Source of the DNA: Rhizobium sp. SL42
GTDB taxonomy: Bacteria; Pseudomonadota; Alphaproteobacteria; Rhizobiales; Rhizobiaceae
Length of the DNA stretch: 64,000 nucleotides
Direction of reading: 5' to 3'
Assembly (NCBI RefSeq): GCF_021729845.1
Contig: NZ_CP063397.1
Coordinates: forward strand, 3,114,001 to 3,178,000
Below are positions 1 to 12,046 of the stretch, one piece after another (the first letter of the stretch is position 1; every line of letters starts with the position of its first letter). The position numbers and the translations under genes are program-made. The notes under the pieces were generated by a model. It did no database searches, was not told where the DNA came from, and saw nothing but the letters and a program-made list of their open reading frames with translations.

Positions 1-1863
1 TGCATCGCGCCGACCCGCGAACTGGCCATGCAGGTCATGCGCGAGCTGGAATGGCTCTACGAGAAGACCGGTGCGGTCATCGCATCCTGCGTCGGCGGCA
101 TGGACGTGCGCAACGAGCGCCGTGCACTCGAACGTGGCGCCCATATCGTCGTCGGCACCCCCGGCCGTCTTCGCGACCACATCACCCGCCGTGCCCTGGA
201 TTTGTCCGAACTTCGCGCCGTCGTTCTCGACGAAGCCGACGAAATGCTCGACCTCGGCTTCCGCGAAGACCTCGAATTCATCCTCGAAGCCTCGCCGGAC
301 GAGCGCCGGACCCTGATGTTCTCGGCAACGGTTCCGCGCTCGATCGCCGATCTGGCCAAGAACTTCCAGCGCAATGCCAAGCGCATCGAGACCGTTTCGG
401 AAAAGAAGCAGCACGTCGACATTGAATACCGTGCACTGACGGTCGCCAATCCCGACCGCGAAAACGCCATCATCAACGTGCTGCGCTTCTACGAGGCACG
501 CAACGCCATCGTCTTCTGTTCGACCCGCGCTGCCGTCAATCATCTGACCGCCCGCCTGCACAATCGCGGCTTCTCGGTCGTGGCCCTGTCTGGCGAACTG
601 TCGCAGAACGAACGCACACATGCCCTCCAGGCCATGCGCGACGGCCGCGCCCGCGTCTGCATCGCGACCGATGTCGCCGCCCGTGGTATCGACCTGCCCG
701 GCCTTGAACTTGTCATCCACGCCGACCTGCCGAACAATTCGGAAACCTTGCTGCACCGCTCGGGCCGTACCGGCCGTGCCGGCAACAAGGGCGTTTCCGC
801 GCTGATCGTGCCGGTCAGCGCCCGCCGCAAGGCCGAACGCCTGCTTGGTGGTGCCAGCGTCCAGCCGACCTGGGCTCTGCCTCCGTCCGCAGACGAAGTG
901 CTCGCCCGCGACGACGAGCGCCTGCTTGCCGATCCGGCTCTGTCTCAGACGATCAACGAGGATGAAGCCCCATTTATCGCGACGCTTCTGGCCCAGCACG
1001 GCGCTGAACAGGTTGCAGCAGCTTTCCTGCGTCTGCAGCGCGGCAATCGCTCGGCTCCGGAAGATCTCATCCCGGTCGCCCTTCAGGCAGAGCGCAAGCG
1101 CCGCGAAGGCGAAACCTTCGAGCAGCGCCCCACGGAACTGCGTCCGCGCAGCGAGTTCGGCCCGAGCGTCTGGTTCTCGCTGTCGGTCGGCCGTCGCCAG
1201 AGCGCCGAGCCGCGTTGGTTGATCCCGATGATCTGCCGCAACGGCAACATTACCAAGAACGAAATCGGCGCGATCAAGATGCAGCCGGAAGAGACCTTCG
1301 TCGAAATTGCCAAGAGCAATCTCGAGCAGTTCCTCACGGCGCTCGGCCCCAACAAGGCACTTGAGCGCGGCATCACCGTGACGCAGCTGCCCGGCGTGCC
1401 GGACTTCTCCGCACCACCGAAGGAACGCGCAGCCCGTCCGCCGCGCGAAGATGGTGAGCGCCAGTCCTATGGCGACAAGAAGCCTTTCGCGGACAAGAAG
1501 CCTTATGGCGATAAGAAGCCCTACGGTGACAAAAAGCCTTATGCGTCCAAGAGCGACAGTGCCGAACGCAAGCCGTACAAGGACGACATGGCTCGCGCCG
1601 ACGCGGACGTCTGGGGCGCCGCACCGGCAAGGTCCAAGCGTGACGATTCAACTTCGGCAAAGCCCGATTTCAAGAAGAAGCCGAAGGGCGCCTCCAATGC
1701 ATGGGACAAGCCGGCCAAGTCCGATTGGGCCGGCAAGCCCAAGGGTGACAAGCCCTCCTATGCCGCAAAGGGCGACAAGCCTGCCTACGCCACCAAGCCG
1801 AAGTTCGACGATCGTGGCCCGTCGGCAGGACCGAAGAAGAAGACCTTCAAGCCTAAGGGCTGA
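1..1863 (+). CDS. DEAD-box ATP-dependent RNA helicase, 5' end outside the window
   Basis: The frame is open from base 1, and the PTREL motif Ia at 10-24 lies before the first in-window ATG (28), so the true start is upstream. Visible helicase motifs are DEAD (229-240), SAT (322-330) and HRSGRTGRAG (754-783), making up most of both RecA-like domains. A DbpA-type RNA-binding fold is likely at about 1165-1395. The C-terminus (about 1430-1860) is a basic low-complexity tail with repeats of the form DKKPYG, a likely unstructured RNA-binding tail. Family members unwind short RNA duplexes in ribosome assembly or mRNA decay, often at low temperature; the precise substrate cannot be read here. The architecture resembles DeaD/CsdA and DbpA, so no symbol is given. 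Confidence 0.93.
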   Translation, partial: CIAPTRELAMQVMRELEWLYEKTGAVIASCVGGMDVRNERRALERGAHIVVGTPGRLRDHITRRALDLSELRAVVLDEADEMLDLGFREDLEFILEASPDERRTLMFSATVPRSIADLAKNFQRNAKRIETVSEKKQHVDIEYRALTVANPDRENAIINVLRFYEARNAIVFCSTRAAVNHLTARLHNRGFSVVALSGELSQNERTHALQAMRDGRARVCIATDVAARGIDLPGLELVIHADLPNNSETLLHRSGRTGRAGNKGVSALIVPVSARRKAERLLGGASVQPTWALPPSADEVLARDDERLLADPALSQTINEDEAPFIATLLAQHGAEQVAAAFLRLQRGNRSAPEDLIPVALQAERKRREGETFEQRPTELRPRSEFGPSVWFSLSVGRRQSAEPRWLIPMICRNGNITKNEIGAIKMQPEETFVEIAKSNLEQFLTALGPNKALERGITVTQLPGVPDFSAPPKERAARPPREDGERQSYGDKKPFADKKPYGDKKPYGDKKPYASKSDSAERKPYKDDMARADADVWGAAPARSKRDDSTSAKPDFKKKPKGASNAWDKPAKSDWAGKPKGDKPSYAAKGDKPAYATKPKFDDRGPSAGPKKKTFKPKG

Positions 1864-1869
1864 GTGATC

Positions 1870-1892
1870 GATGGGGCAGTCAATGCCCCATC
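1870..1892. terminator. Hairpin after the RNA helicase gene
   Basis: A 9-bp inverted repeat (GATGGGGCA / TGCCCCATC, 5-nt loop) begins 7 nt after the helicase stop. It has no T-tract; a second small GC hairpin (GCCCC/GGGGC) follows at about 1895-1907. It could terminate or protect the mRNA end, but its role is inferred. Confidence 0.4.
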
Positions 1893-1976
1893 CCGCCCCT
1901 CCGGGGCACGGGCTCCATCATTGATGGAACAAGCCCCGCCCCTGCGCATTGAGTGCGCGAAGGGGAACAATTTCAT

Positions 1977-2855
1977 ATGGCCGCCGACAGCGCTCGACTA
2001 GAGACCTCCACGGATATCAACGAATTCCTGACCGGGCTCGCCCGCGGCCTGGCAGGCGCCCTCCTCTTTGCACTGCCTATGCTGATGACGATGGAGATGT
2101 GGAGCCTCGGCTTCTATATGGAGCGCGTCCGTCTGCTCCTGCTACTGGTCCTCAACATTCCCCTGCTCGTCTTTCTCTCGCACCGGATCGGCTTCGAGCA
2201 TACCAACTGCTGGAGCAGCACCATACGGGACGCGGTTGTGGCCTTTGGGATGGGCATCGCAGCAAGCGCGGCTCTCCTGTTGGTCCTTGGCGTCATCACG
2301 CCGGACATGCCGCCACGCCAATGGGTCGGCATGGTGGCGATACAGGCGGTACCTGCGAGTATCGGTGCGCTGCTTGCACGAAGCCAGCTCGGCATGGGCG
2401 CAGATGACGAAGGCGAGGAAGAGGACGGAAACGCCGGTGAGACCGGAAAGCCGTCCGACGGAGGCAGCTATGTTGTCGAACTCTCGATGATGGCAGTCGG
2501 CGCCTTGTTCCTGTCGCTCAATCTGGCACCCACCGAAGAGATGATCCTCCTCGCCTACAAGATGACGCCCTGGCATACGCTTGCCCTCATCGCCATCTCC
2601 ATGGGCATGATGCACGGCTTCGTCTACGCCCTGTCCTTTCGCGGCGGCCACCGGCTCGAAAGCGGCGTACCCGGTTGGCATGCCTTCATTCGCTTTACTT
2701 TGCCTGGCTATCTGGTGGCATTGGCCGTCAGTCTTTTCACCCTGTGGACCTTCGAGCGGCTGGACGACACGGGCGTCACCCAGATTGTCCTGGTCGTCAT
2801 CGTTCTCGGCTTCCCGGCGGCGATCGGTGCCGCGGCCGCGCGGCTCATATTGTAG
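1977..2855 (+). CDS. Integral membrane protein, TIGR02587-like
   Basis: The 292-residue protein has about eight hydrophobic segments and a short, very acidic loop (DDEGEEEDGNAGE) between the fourth and fifth. It resembles the TIGR02587 family of putative integral membrane proteins, of unknown function, which is known to occur next to TIGR02588 proteins, as it does here. I chose ATG 1977 because an AGGGGAA ribosome binding site lies about 9 nt upstream; a GTG at 1953 in the same frame is possible but has poorer support. The next gene starts 11 nt after the stop, so the two are probably one transcript. Transport or envelope stress are possible roles, but nothing in the sequence fixes one. Confidence 0.75.
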   Translation: MAADSARLETSTDINEFLTGLARGLAGALLFALPMLMTMEMWSLGFYMERVRLLLLLVLNIPLLVFLSHRIGFEHTNCWSSTIRDAVVAFGMGIAASAALLLVLGVITPDMPPRQWVGMVAIQAVPASIGALLARSQLGMGADDEGEEEDGNAGETGKPSDGGSYVVELSMMAVGALFLSLNLAPTEEMILLAYKMTPWHTLALIAISMGMMHGFVYALSFRGGHRLESGVPGWHAFIRFTLPGYLVALAVSLFTLWTFERLDDTGVTQIVLVVIVLGFPAAIGAAAARLIL

Positions 2856-2866
2856 GATGATCGCCA

Positions 2867-3301
2867 ATGACCAGGTTGGAGAATAAAAAGGTGGCGAGAT
2901 CAGGCAAGAGCCCGGATATCGAACGGCTTAAACCACACTGGATCGAATGGCTGACCGGTCTTGTCTCGTCGCTCCTCGTCCTGGCCATCATCGCCTGGGT
3001 CAGTTACGAGGCCGTCAATGGCACCGATACCCCTGCAGACTTGCGTGTCGACATCGTATCCGTCGAAAAGACCCGGGCGGCCTGGCGGGTGTTGTTCGAC
3101 CTAAGCAATAGCGGAGAAACCACAGCGGCATCCGTCGAGGTACGCGGCACCCTGGCCGATCGCGGCCGCCTGATTGAAGAGGCCGCCGTCACCTTCGACT
3201 ACGTTGCGGCTCGCTCATTGGCGCGTGGCGCATTGATCTTCAGCCAGGATCCGAACAACCACGATTTCAACATACGAGCCGTTGGTTTCACCGAACCATG
3301 A
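2867..3301 (+). CDS. Single-pass membrane protein, TIGR02588-like
   Basis: A 144-residue protein with a charged N-terminus, one transmembrane segment at about residues 28-46 and a soluble C-terminal domain of about 95 residues that is probably periplasmic. It resembles TIGR02588, a family of unknown function found beside TIGR02587 membrane proteins, and here it directly follows one. Partnership of the two products is inferred from that conserved pairing. ATG 2867 is taken as the start; an in-frame GTG at 2891 preceded by GGAG is an alternative that would remove eight residues without touching the membrane segment. Confidence 0.7.
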   Translation: MTRLENKKVARSGKSPDIERLKPHWIEWLTGLVSSLLVLAIIAWVSYEAVNGTDTPADLRVDIVSVEKTRAAWRVLFDLSNSGETTAASVEVRGTLADRGRLIEEAAVTFDYVAARSLARGALIFSQDPNNHDFNIRAVGFTEP

Positions 3302-3331
3302 GACCATCTGACCGCCTTTCAATTAGGCAGA

Positions 3332-4312
3332 TCACGCCGCACGCCCGGCCTTGAATCGCAACCTGTCGAGCATGCGAGCAATGCCCTCTGAGAGAGTGAC
3401 CGAGGGCAGCAATCCATATGCCTGCTGCATTCCGGTATCACCGCAGCGATAGAATACGCCTTCCGGTTTGTCGGATAGCCCGGAAACTTTCGGATCCCAT
3501 CCGATCTGTCGCGCAACCTCCTCCGCGAGGGTGATGAACGAGGTTGCTATGCCGGTCGAGAGATTAAGGCTAGCCCCCGTTGGCAACCGATCCACGGTGC
3601 GCCAGACAAAATCCACGCAGTCGGAAATATGGATGAAATCCCGGCATTGCCGTCCGGAGCCCCAGACGAACACCTCGTCCCTGCCCACCTCGGCCATCAG
3701 CCGCTGGCAGATCGCGGGAAACGGATAGGCCAGATCCTGATCCTCGCCGTAGCCGCTGAAAGGCCGGTAGGCGATAGCGCGTCCACCATAACGTTCGACA
3801 TAGAGCTTCATCAGAAATTCGCCGGTAAGCTTCGCCCAACCATAGCTGAGATCCGGAACGCCGAGCCCATCCTCGAAAGAGATCATGTCCTCGCGCAGCT
3901 GTCTGTGACCTTGCGCTCTCTGGAGCCCGATCGAATAGGCCGCGCTCGAACTGAAGAAGACGACGCAGCCCGGGCGGGTGGCCGTAGCCCATTTCCACAT
4001 CAAAGCATCGACCGCAAGGTCTTCGGCCACGCAAAGCGCCTGCGTCTCCATCATCACCCGGCCACCGACAACTGCGGCGAGATGGTAGACATAGTCGAAA
4101 CGTTCGTCGGTCCGGGCAAAATAGTCGCGGCAATCGGACGACACGAAGGTAAACCGACCTTTTGGCGGAAGCGGCCAGTGCTCGGGAGGCAGTGCCCCGG
4201 TCCCCTCGACGAGACTATCGACACAGACGACATCGAGCCCCTCGGACAAGAGACGCGCGCAGAGATGACGTCCGACAAATCCGGCCCCACCGGTCACCAA
4301 AGCCCTGGCCAT
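3332..4312 (-). CDS. NAD-dependent epimerase/dehydratase (extended SDR)
   Basis: A 326-residue extended short-chain dehydrogenase. The Rossmann signature TGGAGFVG is at residues 7-14, the catalytic Ser region at about 121-123 and the YxxxK pair at Tyr157/Lys161. Such enzymes epimerise or dehydrate nucleotide sugars; the general look is that of GDP-sugar or UDP-sugar epimerases, but the substrate cannot be assigned. It lies 12 nt downstream of a GT4 glycosyltransferase on the same strand, so both probably make one surface glycan. It converges with the TIGR02588-like gene, leaving only 30 bp between the stops. Confidence 0.85.
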   Translation of the reverse strand: MARALVTGGAGFVGRHLCARLLSEGLDVVCVDSLVEGTGALPPEHWPLPPKGRFTFVSSDCRDYFARTDERFDYVYHLAAVVGGRVMMETQALCVAEDLAVDALMWKWATATRPGCVVFFSSSAAYSIGLQRAQGHRQLREDMISFEDGLGVPDLSYGWAKLTGEFLMKLYVERYGGRAIAYRPFSGYGEDQDLAYPFPAICQRLMAEVGRDEVFVWGSGRQCRDFIHISDCVDFVWRTVDRLPTGASLNLSTGIATSFITLAEEVARQIGWDPKVSGLSDKPEGVFYRCGDTGMQQAYGLLPSVTLSEGIARMLDRLRFKAGRAA

Positions 4313-4324
4313 GACATCTTCTCC

Positions 4325-5536
4325 TCAGTGAACGGATAAACTGGAATTGCCTCTGTAGATATCGACGATCCGCTGACGCCATTCGTCGTTCGACGGCGCA
4401 ATGCGTTTGCCGTATTCGTAAGCGCCCTCACTCAGGTTGCGCACGAGTGCGTCATTGTCCATCAAGGCGATCTTCTCGGCCAGCGAAGCTGCATTGCCGC
4501 TCTCGAACACAAGCCCTGCACCATTGCGGGAGACTTCCTCGGCGATCAGCGCATTGCTGCTTGCGATCACGGGAATGCCGCTCATCACCGCCTCGGCCGC
4601 CACGAGCCCGTAAGGTTCGGGCATGCGCGAAGGCATGATGAAGAAACGTGCCTCCGCCGCCATCCGGTTGACTTCGCTATCGTCCAGCCAGCCGGGCACA
4701 TAACAGTGCGGCAAGGCCGCCTGCATTTCCTGAAGCAAGGGGCCACGCCCGATCAACGTCGCGGTCCGGCCGGTGCTGTTCAGCGCTTCGGCCAGCGTTC
4801 GCACACCCTTCTCCCAAGTCATCCGTCCAAGAAAAAGCGCGCGGCTGTTTTCCCATGCTTTCACAGGTCCTGCAGTCAGCGGCTTGCAAGGCGTCCTCAA
4901 GGTCTGGAAATGCTGCAAGGCCCCGCCGGTCAGGTGAAGCTCCATATTCTCATGCGCCAGGATGACCTCGACCCGCCCCCAGAATTCCTTGCCGGCAGAA
5001 GTCTGGGTCAGCATGCGGCTGACCCGCCAGAGCTTGTGCAAATAGTTCCGCTTGTCGCAATTGCTGGTAAGGCAGCCGAACGACATCGGCTGCTGTCCAC
5101 AGACGTCACCAGTGTTGAAATTCAGGTAACCGCCGTTCGGACAACTCAGGAAGAAATCATGGGCCGTGACGATGACCCGCGCACCGTGTTTGGCCAGCGC
5201 GTGAAAGATCGAAGGCGACAGGATCTGCGACCAGCCATGCACATGAACGACCGTTTTTTCCGCACTGGCAGCCAGGAGCCGGTCAAGCGCCGCATAGGCC
5301 TGGCGATTGAAATTCCGGTCGACGACATCGCGGAGATGCACTCCGTCGCGCAGCGGCTTCTCGCCCAGTGCCTCGACCTTTGCCGCAGGGAAATTCCGGC
5401 GCACGCCTTCGCCGTCATCACCCACCAGAACCGTGCAATCCAGCCCGGCCGACAGACCTGCCTCGACACATTGCATCGCCACCTTGGTGGCACCGCCCAG
5501 GACTACAGAGACATCGTTGATCAGTATAAGCCGCAT
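4325..5536 (-). CDS. Glycosyltransferase family 4
   Basis: About 403 residues in a GT-B fold. The C-terminal half has the donor-site features GRMTWEKG (about residue 237) and the E-x7-E type motif starting EPYG (about 307). The N-terminal half contains HDFFLSCPNGG (from His126) followed by a four-cysteine group (about Cys132, 146, 155, 160), seen in a subset of GT4 enzymes. It probably transfers a sugar to a lipid- or glycan-linked acceptor at the inner membrane. I start it at ATG 5536 (MRLILIND), where the Rossmann strand begins; a TTG at 5620 or ATG at 5605 would add an atypical basic leader. It is paired with the epimerase just downstream. Confidence 0.83.
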   Translation of the reverse strand: MRLILINDVSVVLGGATKVAMQCVEAGLSAGLDCTVLVGDDGEGVRRNFPAAKVEALGEKPLRDGVHLRDVVDRNFNRQAYAALDRLLAASAEKTVVHVHGWSQILSPSIFHALAKHGARVIVTAHDFFLSCPNGGYLNFNTGDVCGQQPMSFGCLTSNCDKRNYLHKLWRVSRMLTQTSAGKEFWGRVEVILAHENMELHLTGGALQHFQTLRTPCKPLTAGPVKAWENSRALFLGRMTWEKGVRTLAEALNSTGRTATLIGRGPLLQEMQAALPHCYVPGWLDDSEVNRMAAEARFFIMPSRMPEPYGLVAAEAVMSGIPVIASSNALIAEEVSRNGAGLVFESGNAASLAEKIALMDNDALVRNLSEGAYEYGKRIAPSNDEWRQRIVDIYRGNSSLSVH

Positions 5537-5729
5537 GACCCGCCGTGGTGCAATCGAGGATAGTGCAAACCAGGAAAGACGGTGCCCGCCCCTGCGGATC
5601 GCCATTTCTCTCGTTTTCAAGTTCGATTGACCGCTATTTCAGGGCGTAATTCAACTTATCCTTTTTCACTAGTCGAAGTGGTATTTTGCTCCCGTCGGAT
5701 CTGTTCCCTTGCTCCGGCTCGGGCCGCTT

Positions 5730-8770
<3,041 letters not shown>

Positions 8771-8813
8771 CCCACCATCCGGCTCATTCACAAGCAACAC
8801 AGCCTGTCGCCCA

Positions 8814-10262
8814 CTACAGATAGGGCGATCCAAGCCAGAGGAAACGTTCAAAAAGCCGTATCAGGAATGGCCTGGCGCGAAGTTCATCGAGAATGACCTC
8901 CTCCGCATCCTCCATCGCCGCCGCGATCCGGCTTTCTATTTCACCGGCCACTTCCATGTCGAAGATTTCCATGTCGATTTCGAAATTCAAGCGAAGCGAA
9001 CGCGAATCGAGATTGGAGGAACCGACAAACACCCACCGACCATCGATGACAGCGAGTTTGGAATGGTCGAACTGACCGGCGGCTCGCAATACCCGGCAGC
9101 CATCCTTGAGCACCTGATCGAATTGCGCCGTCATCGCATGGCTGACGATGGCAAGATTGTTGCGCGACGGCACGACGATGTCGACCCGCACGCCGCGACG
9201 TGCCGCCGTCGCGAGAGCAGAAATGAGCACGGCATCCGGCAGGAAATAGGGCGACATGATACGGATCGAATGCTGCGCCACCGAAAAGGCGCCGATCAGC
9301 ATCTTGTGATTGGTTTCCAGATGCGTATCCGGACCCGATACGATGAGCCGGGCGTAAGATGGTTCACCGGCAACCGCACCATCCAATCCAAGCCGCCATT
9401 CCGGTCCCTTCAGCACTTCCTTCGTTTCGAAGTGCCAGTCTTCAGCAGCGACGGCCAGGATATCGGCGACAATCGGACCGCTGACCCTGAAATGGGTATC
9501 GCGTGCGCCGTCCGGACCGGTAAAGGCGGCTCGAATGTTCATGCCGCCGATAAAGGCGGTGGTACCATCGGCCACCACGATCTTGCGGTGTGTCCTGAGG
9601 TTTGCGTAAGGCAACCGAAGCCCCATGATAACCTTGCCGTTGAAGGCGGCGACCGACACACCTGCATCCTGAAGGTAACCGATGATGCTTGGCACACTGT
9701 AACGGGCACCGACCGCGTCGATCAGCACCCGCACGGCCACCCCGCGCTTGTGGGCAGCGATCAGGCAATCAGCAACCTTGAGGCCGATCGGATCGCGATC
9801 GAAGATATAGGTTTCCAGAATAACGCTGCGCTCGGCGGACGTGATCGCTTCGCAGATGGCGGAATAGGTCTCCTCGCCCGTGCCAAGCAAAAGGACACGA
9901 TTGCCGGAAGAAAGCGGATGACGCGCCACCCGATCACCCAGCGTCTTGAGCGACGCCATCTCGGAACCGAACTGCGCGGCGATCACATCCCCGGCCACCC
10001 CATAGGAAGAGATGCTGCGCCAGAGTTCGTCGAGCCGGAGCGCTCGTCGCGAGGTGAGCGAGGCGCGACGGATACGATTGATGCCTGCCACGGCATAGAT
10101 CAGCGCCCCGATCAGCGGCGACAGCACGATCACGCCAACCCAGCCCAGGGCTGAGCGAACCTCGCGTTTGGTCATGGTTGCATGCACCGCGGCCACTGTG
10201 CCGAAAACAATCGACACGGCGGCAAGCAGATGGGGCCAGTAGGTGATCAGAAGGTCGAGCAT
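8814..10262 (-). CDS. cls: Cardiolipin synthase, phospholipase D superfamily
   Basis: 482 residues. Two N-terminal hydrophobic segments (about 4-27 and 40-60) anchor it in the inner membrane, followed by two HKD phosphatidyl-transfer motifs: His225-Lys227-Asp232 and His400-Lys402-Asp407, each with downstream Gly-Gly/Gly-Ser and Asn. This arrangement matches ClsA-type cardiolipin synthases that condense two phosphatidylglycerols. I start at ATG 10262 (MLDLLITYW); an open extension to 10469 runs back into the recN coding region, is Arg/Pro-rich and is not credible. It sits 64 bp downstream of recN and just before the EEP-fold gene. Confidence 0.9.
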   Translation of the reverse strand: MLDLLITYWPHLLAAVSIVFGTVAAVHATMTKREVRSALGWVGVIVLSPLIGALIYAVAGINRIRRASLTSRRALRLDELWRSISSYGVAGDVIAAQFGSEMASLKTLGDRVARHPLSSGNRVLLLGTGEETYSAICEAITSAERSVILETYIFDRDPIGLKVADCLIAAHKRGVAVRVLIDAVGARYSVPSIIGYLQDAGVSVAAFNGKVIMGLRLPYANLRTHRKIVVADGTTAFIGGMNIRAAFTGPDGARDTHFRVSGPIVADILAVAAEDWHFETKEVLKGPEWRLGLDGAVAGEPSYARLIVSGPDTHLETNHKMLIGAFSVAQHSIRIMSPYFLPDAVLISALATAARRGVRVDIVVPSRNNLAIVSHAMTAQFDQVLKDGCRVLRAAGQFDHSKLAVIDGRWVFVGSSNLDSRSLRLNFEIDMEIFDMEVAGEIESRIAAAMEDAEEVILDELRARPFLIRLFERFLWLGSPYL

Positions 10263-10326
10263 GGTTGCCGGAGCGAAACAGCTTTCACAGTCGAATGCAA
10301 TGGCAATCGCCGGGCGCAGGCATCGC

Positions 10327-12000
10327 TCATGCCTCGCCGGCCAGAAGCTTGGCTGCCGCCGCCCGCGCCTCGTCGGTAATCGAGGCGCCTGCCAGCATGC
10401 GGGCGATTTCTTCCTTGCGATGGTCCGGTTCCATGATCGCGACCCGTGTCGCAATCTTGTCGCCGGCATCGCCCGCCGGTCCCTTGGAGATCAGGAAATG
10501 CGTCGCCGCGCGCGCGGCCACCTGCGGTGCATGGGTGACGGACAACACCTGCACCCTGCTCGACAGACGTTTCAGCCGCTGGCCGATGGCATCGGCCACG
10601 GCACCACCAACGCCGGTGTCGATTTCGTCAAAAACCAGCGTGGGGGCCGATCCGCGATCTGCCAGCGCGACCTTGAGCGCCAGCAGGAAACGGGACAGTT
10701 CGCCGCCGGAAGCAACCTTCATGATCGGACCCGGCCGGGTGCCCGGGTTTGTCTGCACATGGAACTCGACTGTATCGATACCCTCGGCCGTGGCGGCCTC
10801 CGCGTCGCTCGTCACCTCGACCATGAATTTGGCCCGCTCCAGTTTCAGGGCCGGCAATTCCTGCATGACCGTGTCGCCCAACGCACTCGCTGCATTGTGG
10901 CGCTTGGCGGAGAGTTGGACGGCCAGGTGATCGTAATGTGCCCGTGCTTCGGTCACAGCCGCCTCAAGCTGCCCCAGGCGCTCCTCGCCCGCATCGAGAT
11001 CGGCAAGGTCGGTCACCATTTTTTCCGCCAGCGCCGGCAACCCCGTAACGGCGACCGAATACTTTCGGCCGGCAGCGCGCAATGCGAATAGGCGTTCTTC
11101 GACCCGCTCCAGTTCACGCGGATCGAATTCCGTACGCCTTAGCGCCGCCTCCACCTCCATCTGCGCGCTCGATAGCGTGTCGAGCGCGGAGCCAAGCAAC
11201 TGCACCGTTTCTTCCAGCAGGCCCGGCGCCTCATGGCTCTTGCGCTCAAGCTTGCGCATCAGCGCGGCGATATGCGGAACCGGAGATGCGTTGCCGTTGA
11301 GAAATTCGGAGGCTTCGGAAATGTCACCCGCGATGCGCTCGGATTTCTGCATCCTCGAACGACGCTCCGCAAGCTCGTCCTCTTCGCCATCCTGCGGTGA
11401 CAGAGCTTCCAGCTCTTCGACCGAGGCACGCAGGTAGTCCGCCTCGCGCGCGGCCGCCTCGACCTTGGCCTTGTGCGTCTTGAAGCTGCGTTCCGCGTCG
11501 CGCCAGCGGCGATAGCTTTCGCCGAGCGTCACCGCCTCGTCGGAAAGACCGGCAAAGGCATCGAGAAGCATGCGGTGTGCGTCCGTGTCGATCAGCGCAC
11601 GGTCGTCATGCTGGCCATGGATCTCAACCAGCAACTGGCCGGCCTGGCGCATCAACTGAACACTGACGGCCTGATCATTGATGAAGGCGCGCGTGCGGCC
11701 ATCGGCAGACTGGATGCGGCGGAAAATCAGGTCGCCGTCGTCATCGACGCCATTGCCGCGCAACAAGGTGCGAGCAGCATGGCTGCCATGCACGTCGAAA
11801 ACGGCCGTGACCTGCCCCTTGTCTTCACCGTGACGGACGAGCGAACCATCACCCCGCCCGCCGAGCGCGAGCGACAGACTGTCGAGAAGGATCGATTTGC
11901 CAGCTCCCGTTTCACCGGTCAGGACCGACAGCCCGGCCTCGAATGCAAGATCCAGCCGCTCGATCAGAACGATATCGCGGATCGATAACTGGACCAGCAT
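10327..12000 (-). CDS. recN: DNA repair protein RecN
   Basis: 557 residues, the normal RecN length. Walker A GETGAGKS is at residues 29-36 and the Walker B stretch LVFDEIDTGVGG lies near residue 475, with a coiled-coil middle (about 150-370) as in SMC-like proteins. RecN acts in double-strand break repair. The start MLVQLSIRDI at ATG 12000 fits the family N-terminus exactly. It follows bamD with a 46-bp gap and lies in the lpxC-bamD-recN order common in Rhizobiaceae. SOS control is usual for recN in other bacteria, but I did not find a LexA box in this short gap. Confidence 0.97.
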   Translation of the reverse strand: MLVQLSIRDIVLIERLDLAFEAGLSVLTGETGAGKSILLDSLSLALGGRGDGSLVRHGEDKGQVTAVFDVHGSHAARTLLRGNGVDDDGDLIFRRIQSADGRTRAFINDQAVSVQLMRQAGQLLVEIHGQHDDRALIDTDAHRMLLDAFAGLSDEAVTLGESYRRWRDAERSFKTHKAKVEAAAREADYLRASVEELEALSPQDGEEDELAERRSRMQKSERIAGDISEASEFLNGNASPVPHIAALMRKLERKSHEAPGLLEETVQLLGSALDTLSSAQMEVEAALRRTEFDPRELERVEERLFALRAAGRKYSVAVTGLPALAEKMVTDLADLDAGEERLGQLEAAVTEARAHYDHLAVQLSAKRHNAASALGDTVMQELPALKLERAKFMVEVTSDAEAATAEGIDTVEFHVQTNPGTRPGPIMKVASGGELSRFLLALKVALADRGSAPTLVFDEIDTGVGGAVADAIGQRLKRLSSRVQVLSVTHAPQVAARAATHFLISKGPAGDAGDKIATRVAIMEPDHRKEEIARMLAGASITDEARAAAAKLLAGEA

Positions 12001-12046
12001 GGGCTCAAGATCTCACTTGACGGACGGTGGCAACAGATAGTGGTTC

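Noticed and set aside
1440..1550. Tandem repeat at DNA level in the helicase tail
   Set aside because: The repetition reflects the in-frame DKKPYG coding repeats of the basic tail and is not an independent element.
3302..3331. Possible terminator between the two converging genes
   Set aside because: Only a 3-bp GCC/GGC stem is visible in the 30-bp gap.
10263..10469. An N-terminal extension of cardiolipin synthase
   Set aside because: It overlaps recN and is Arg/Pro-rich, whereas the hydrophobic anchor typical of ClsA starts at 10262.
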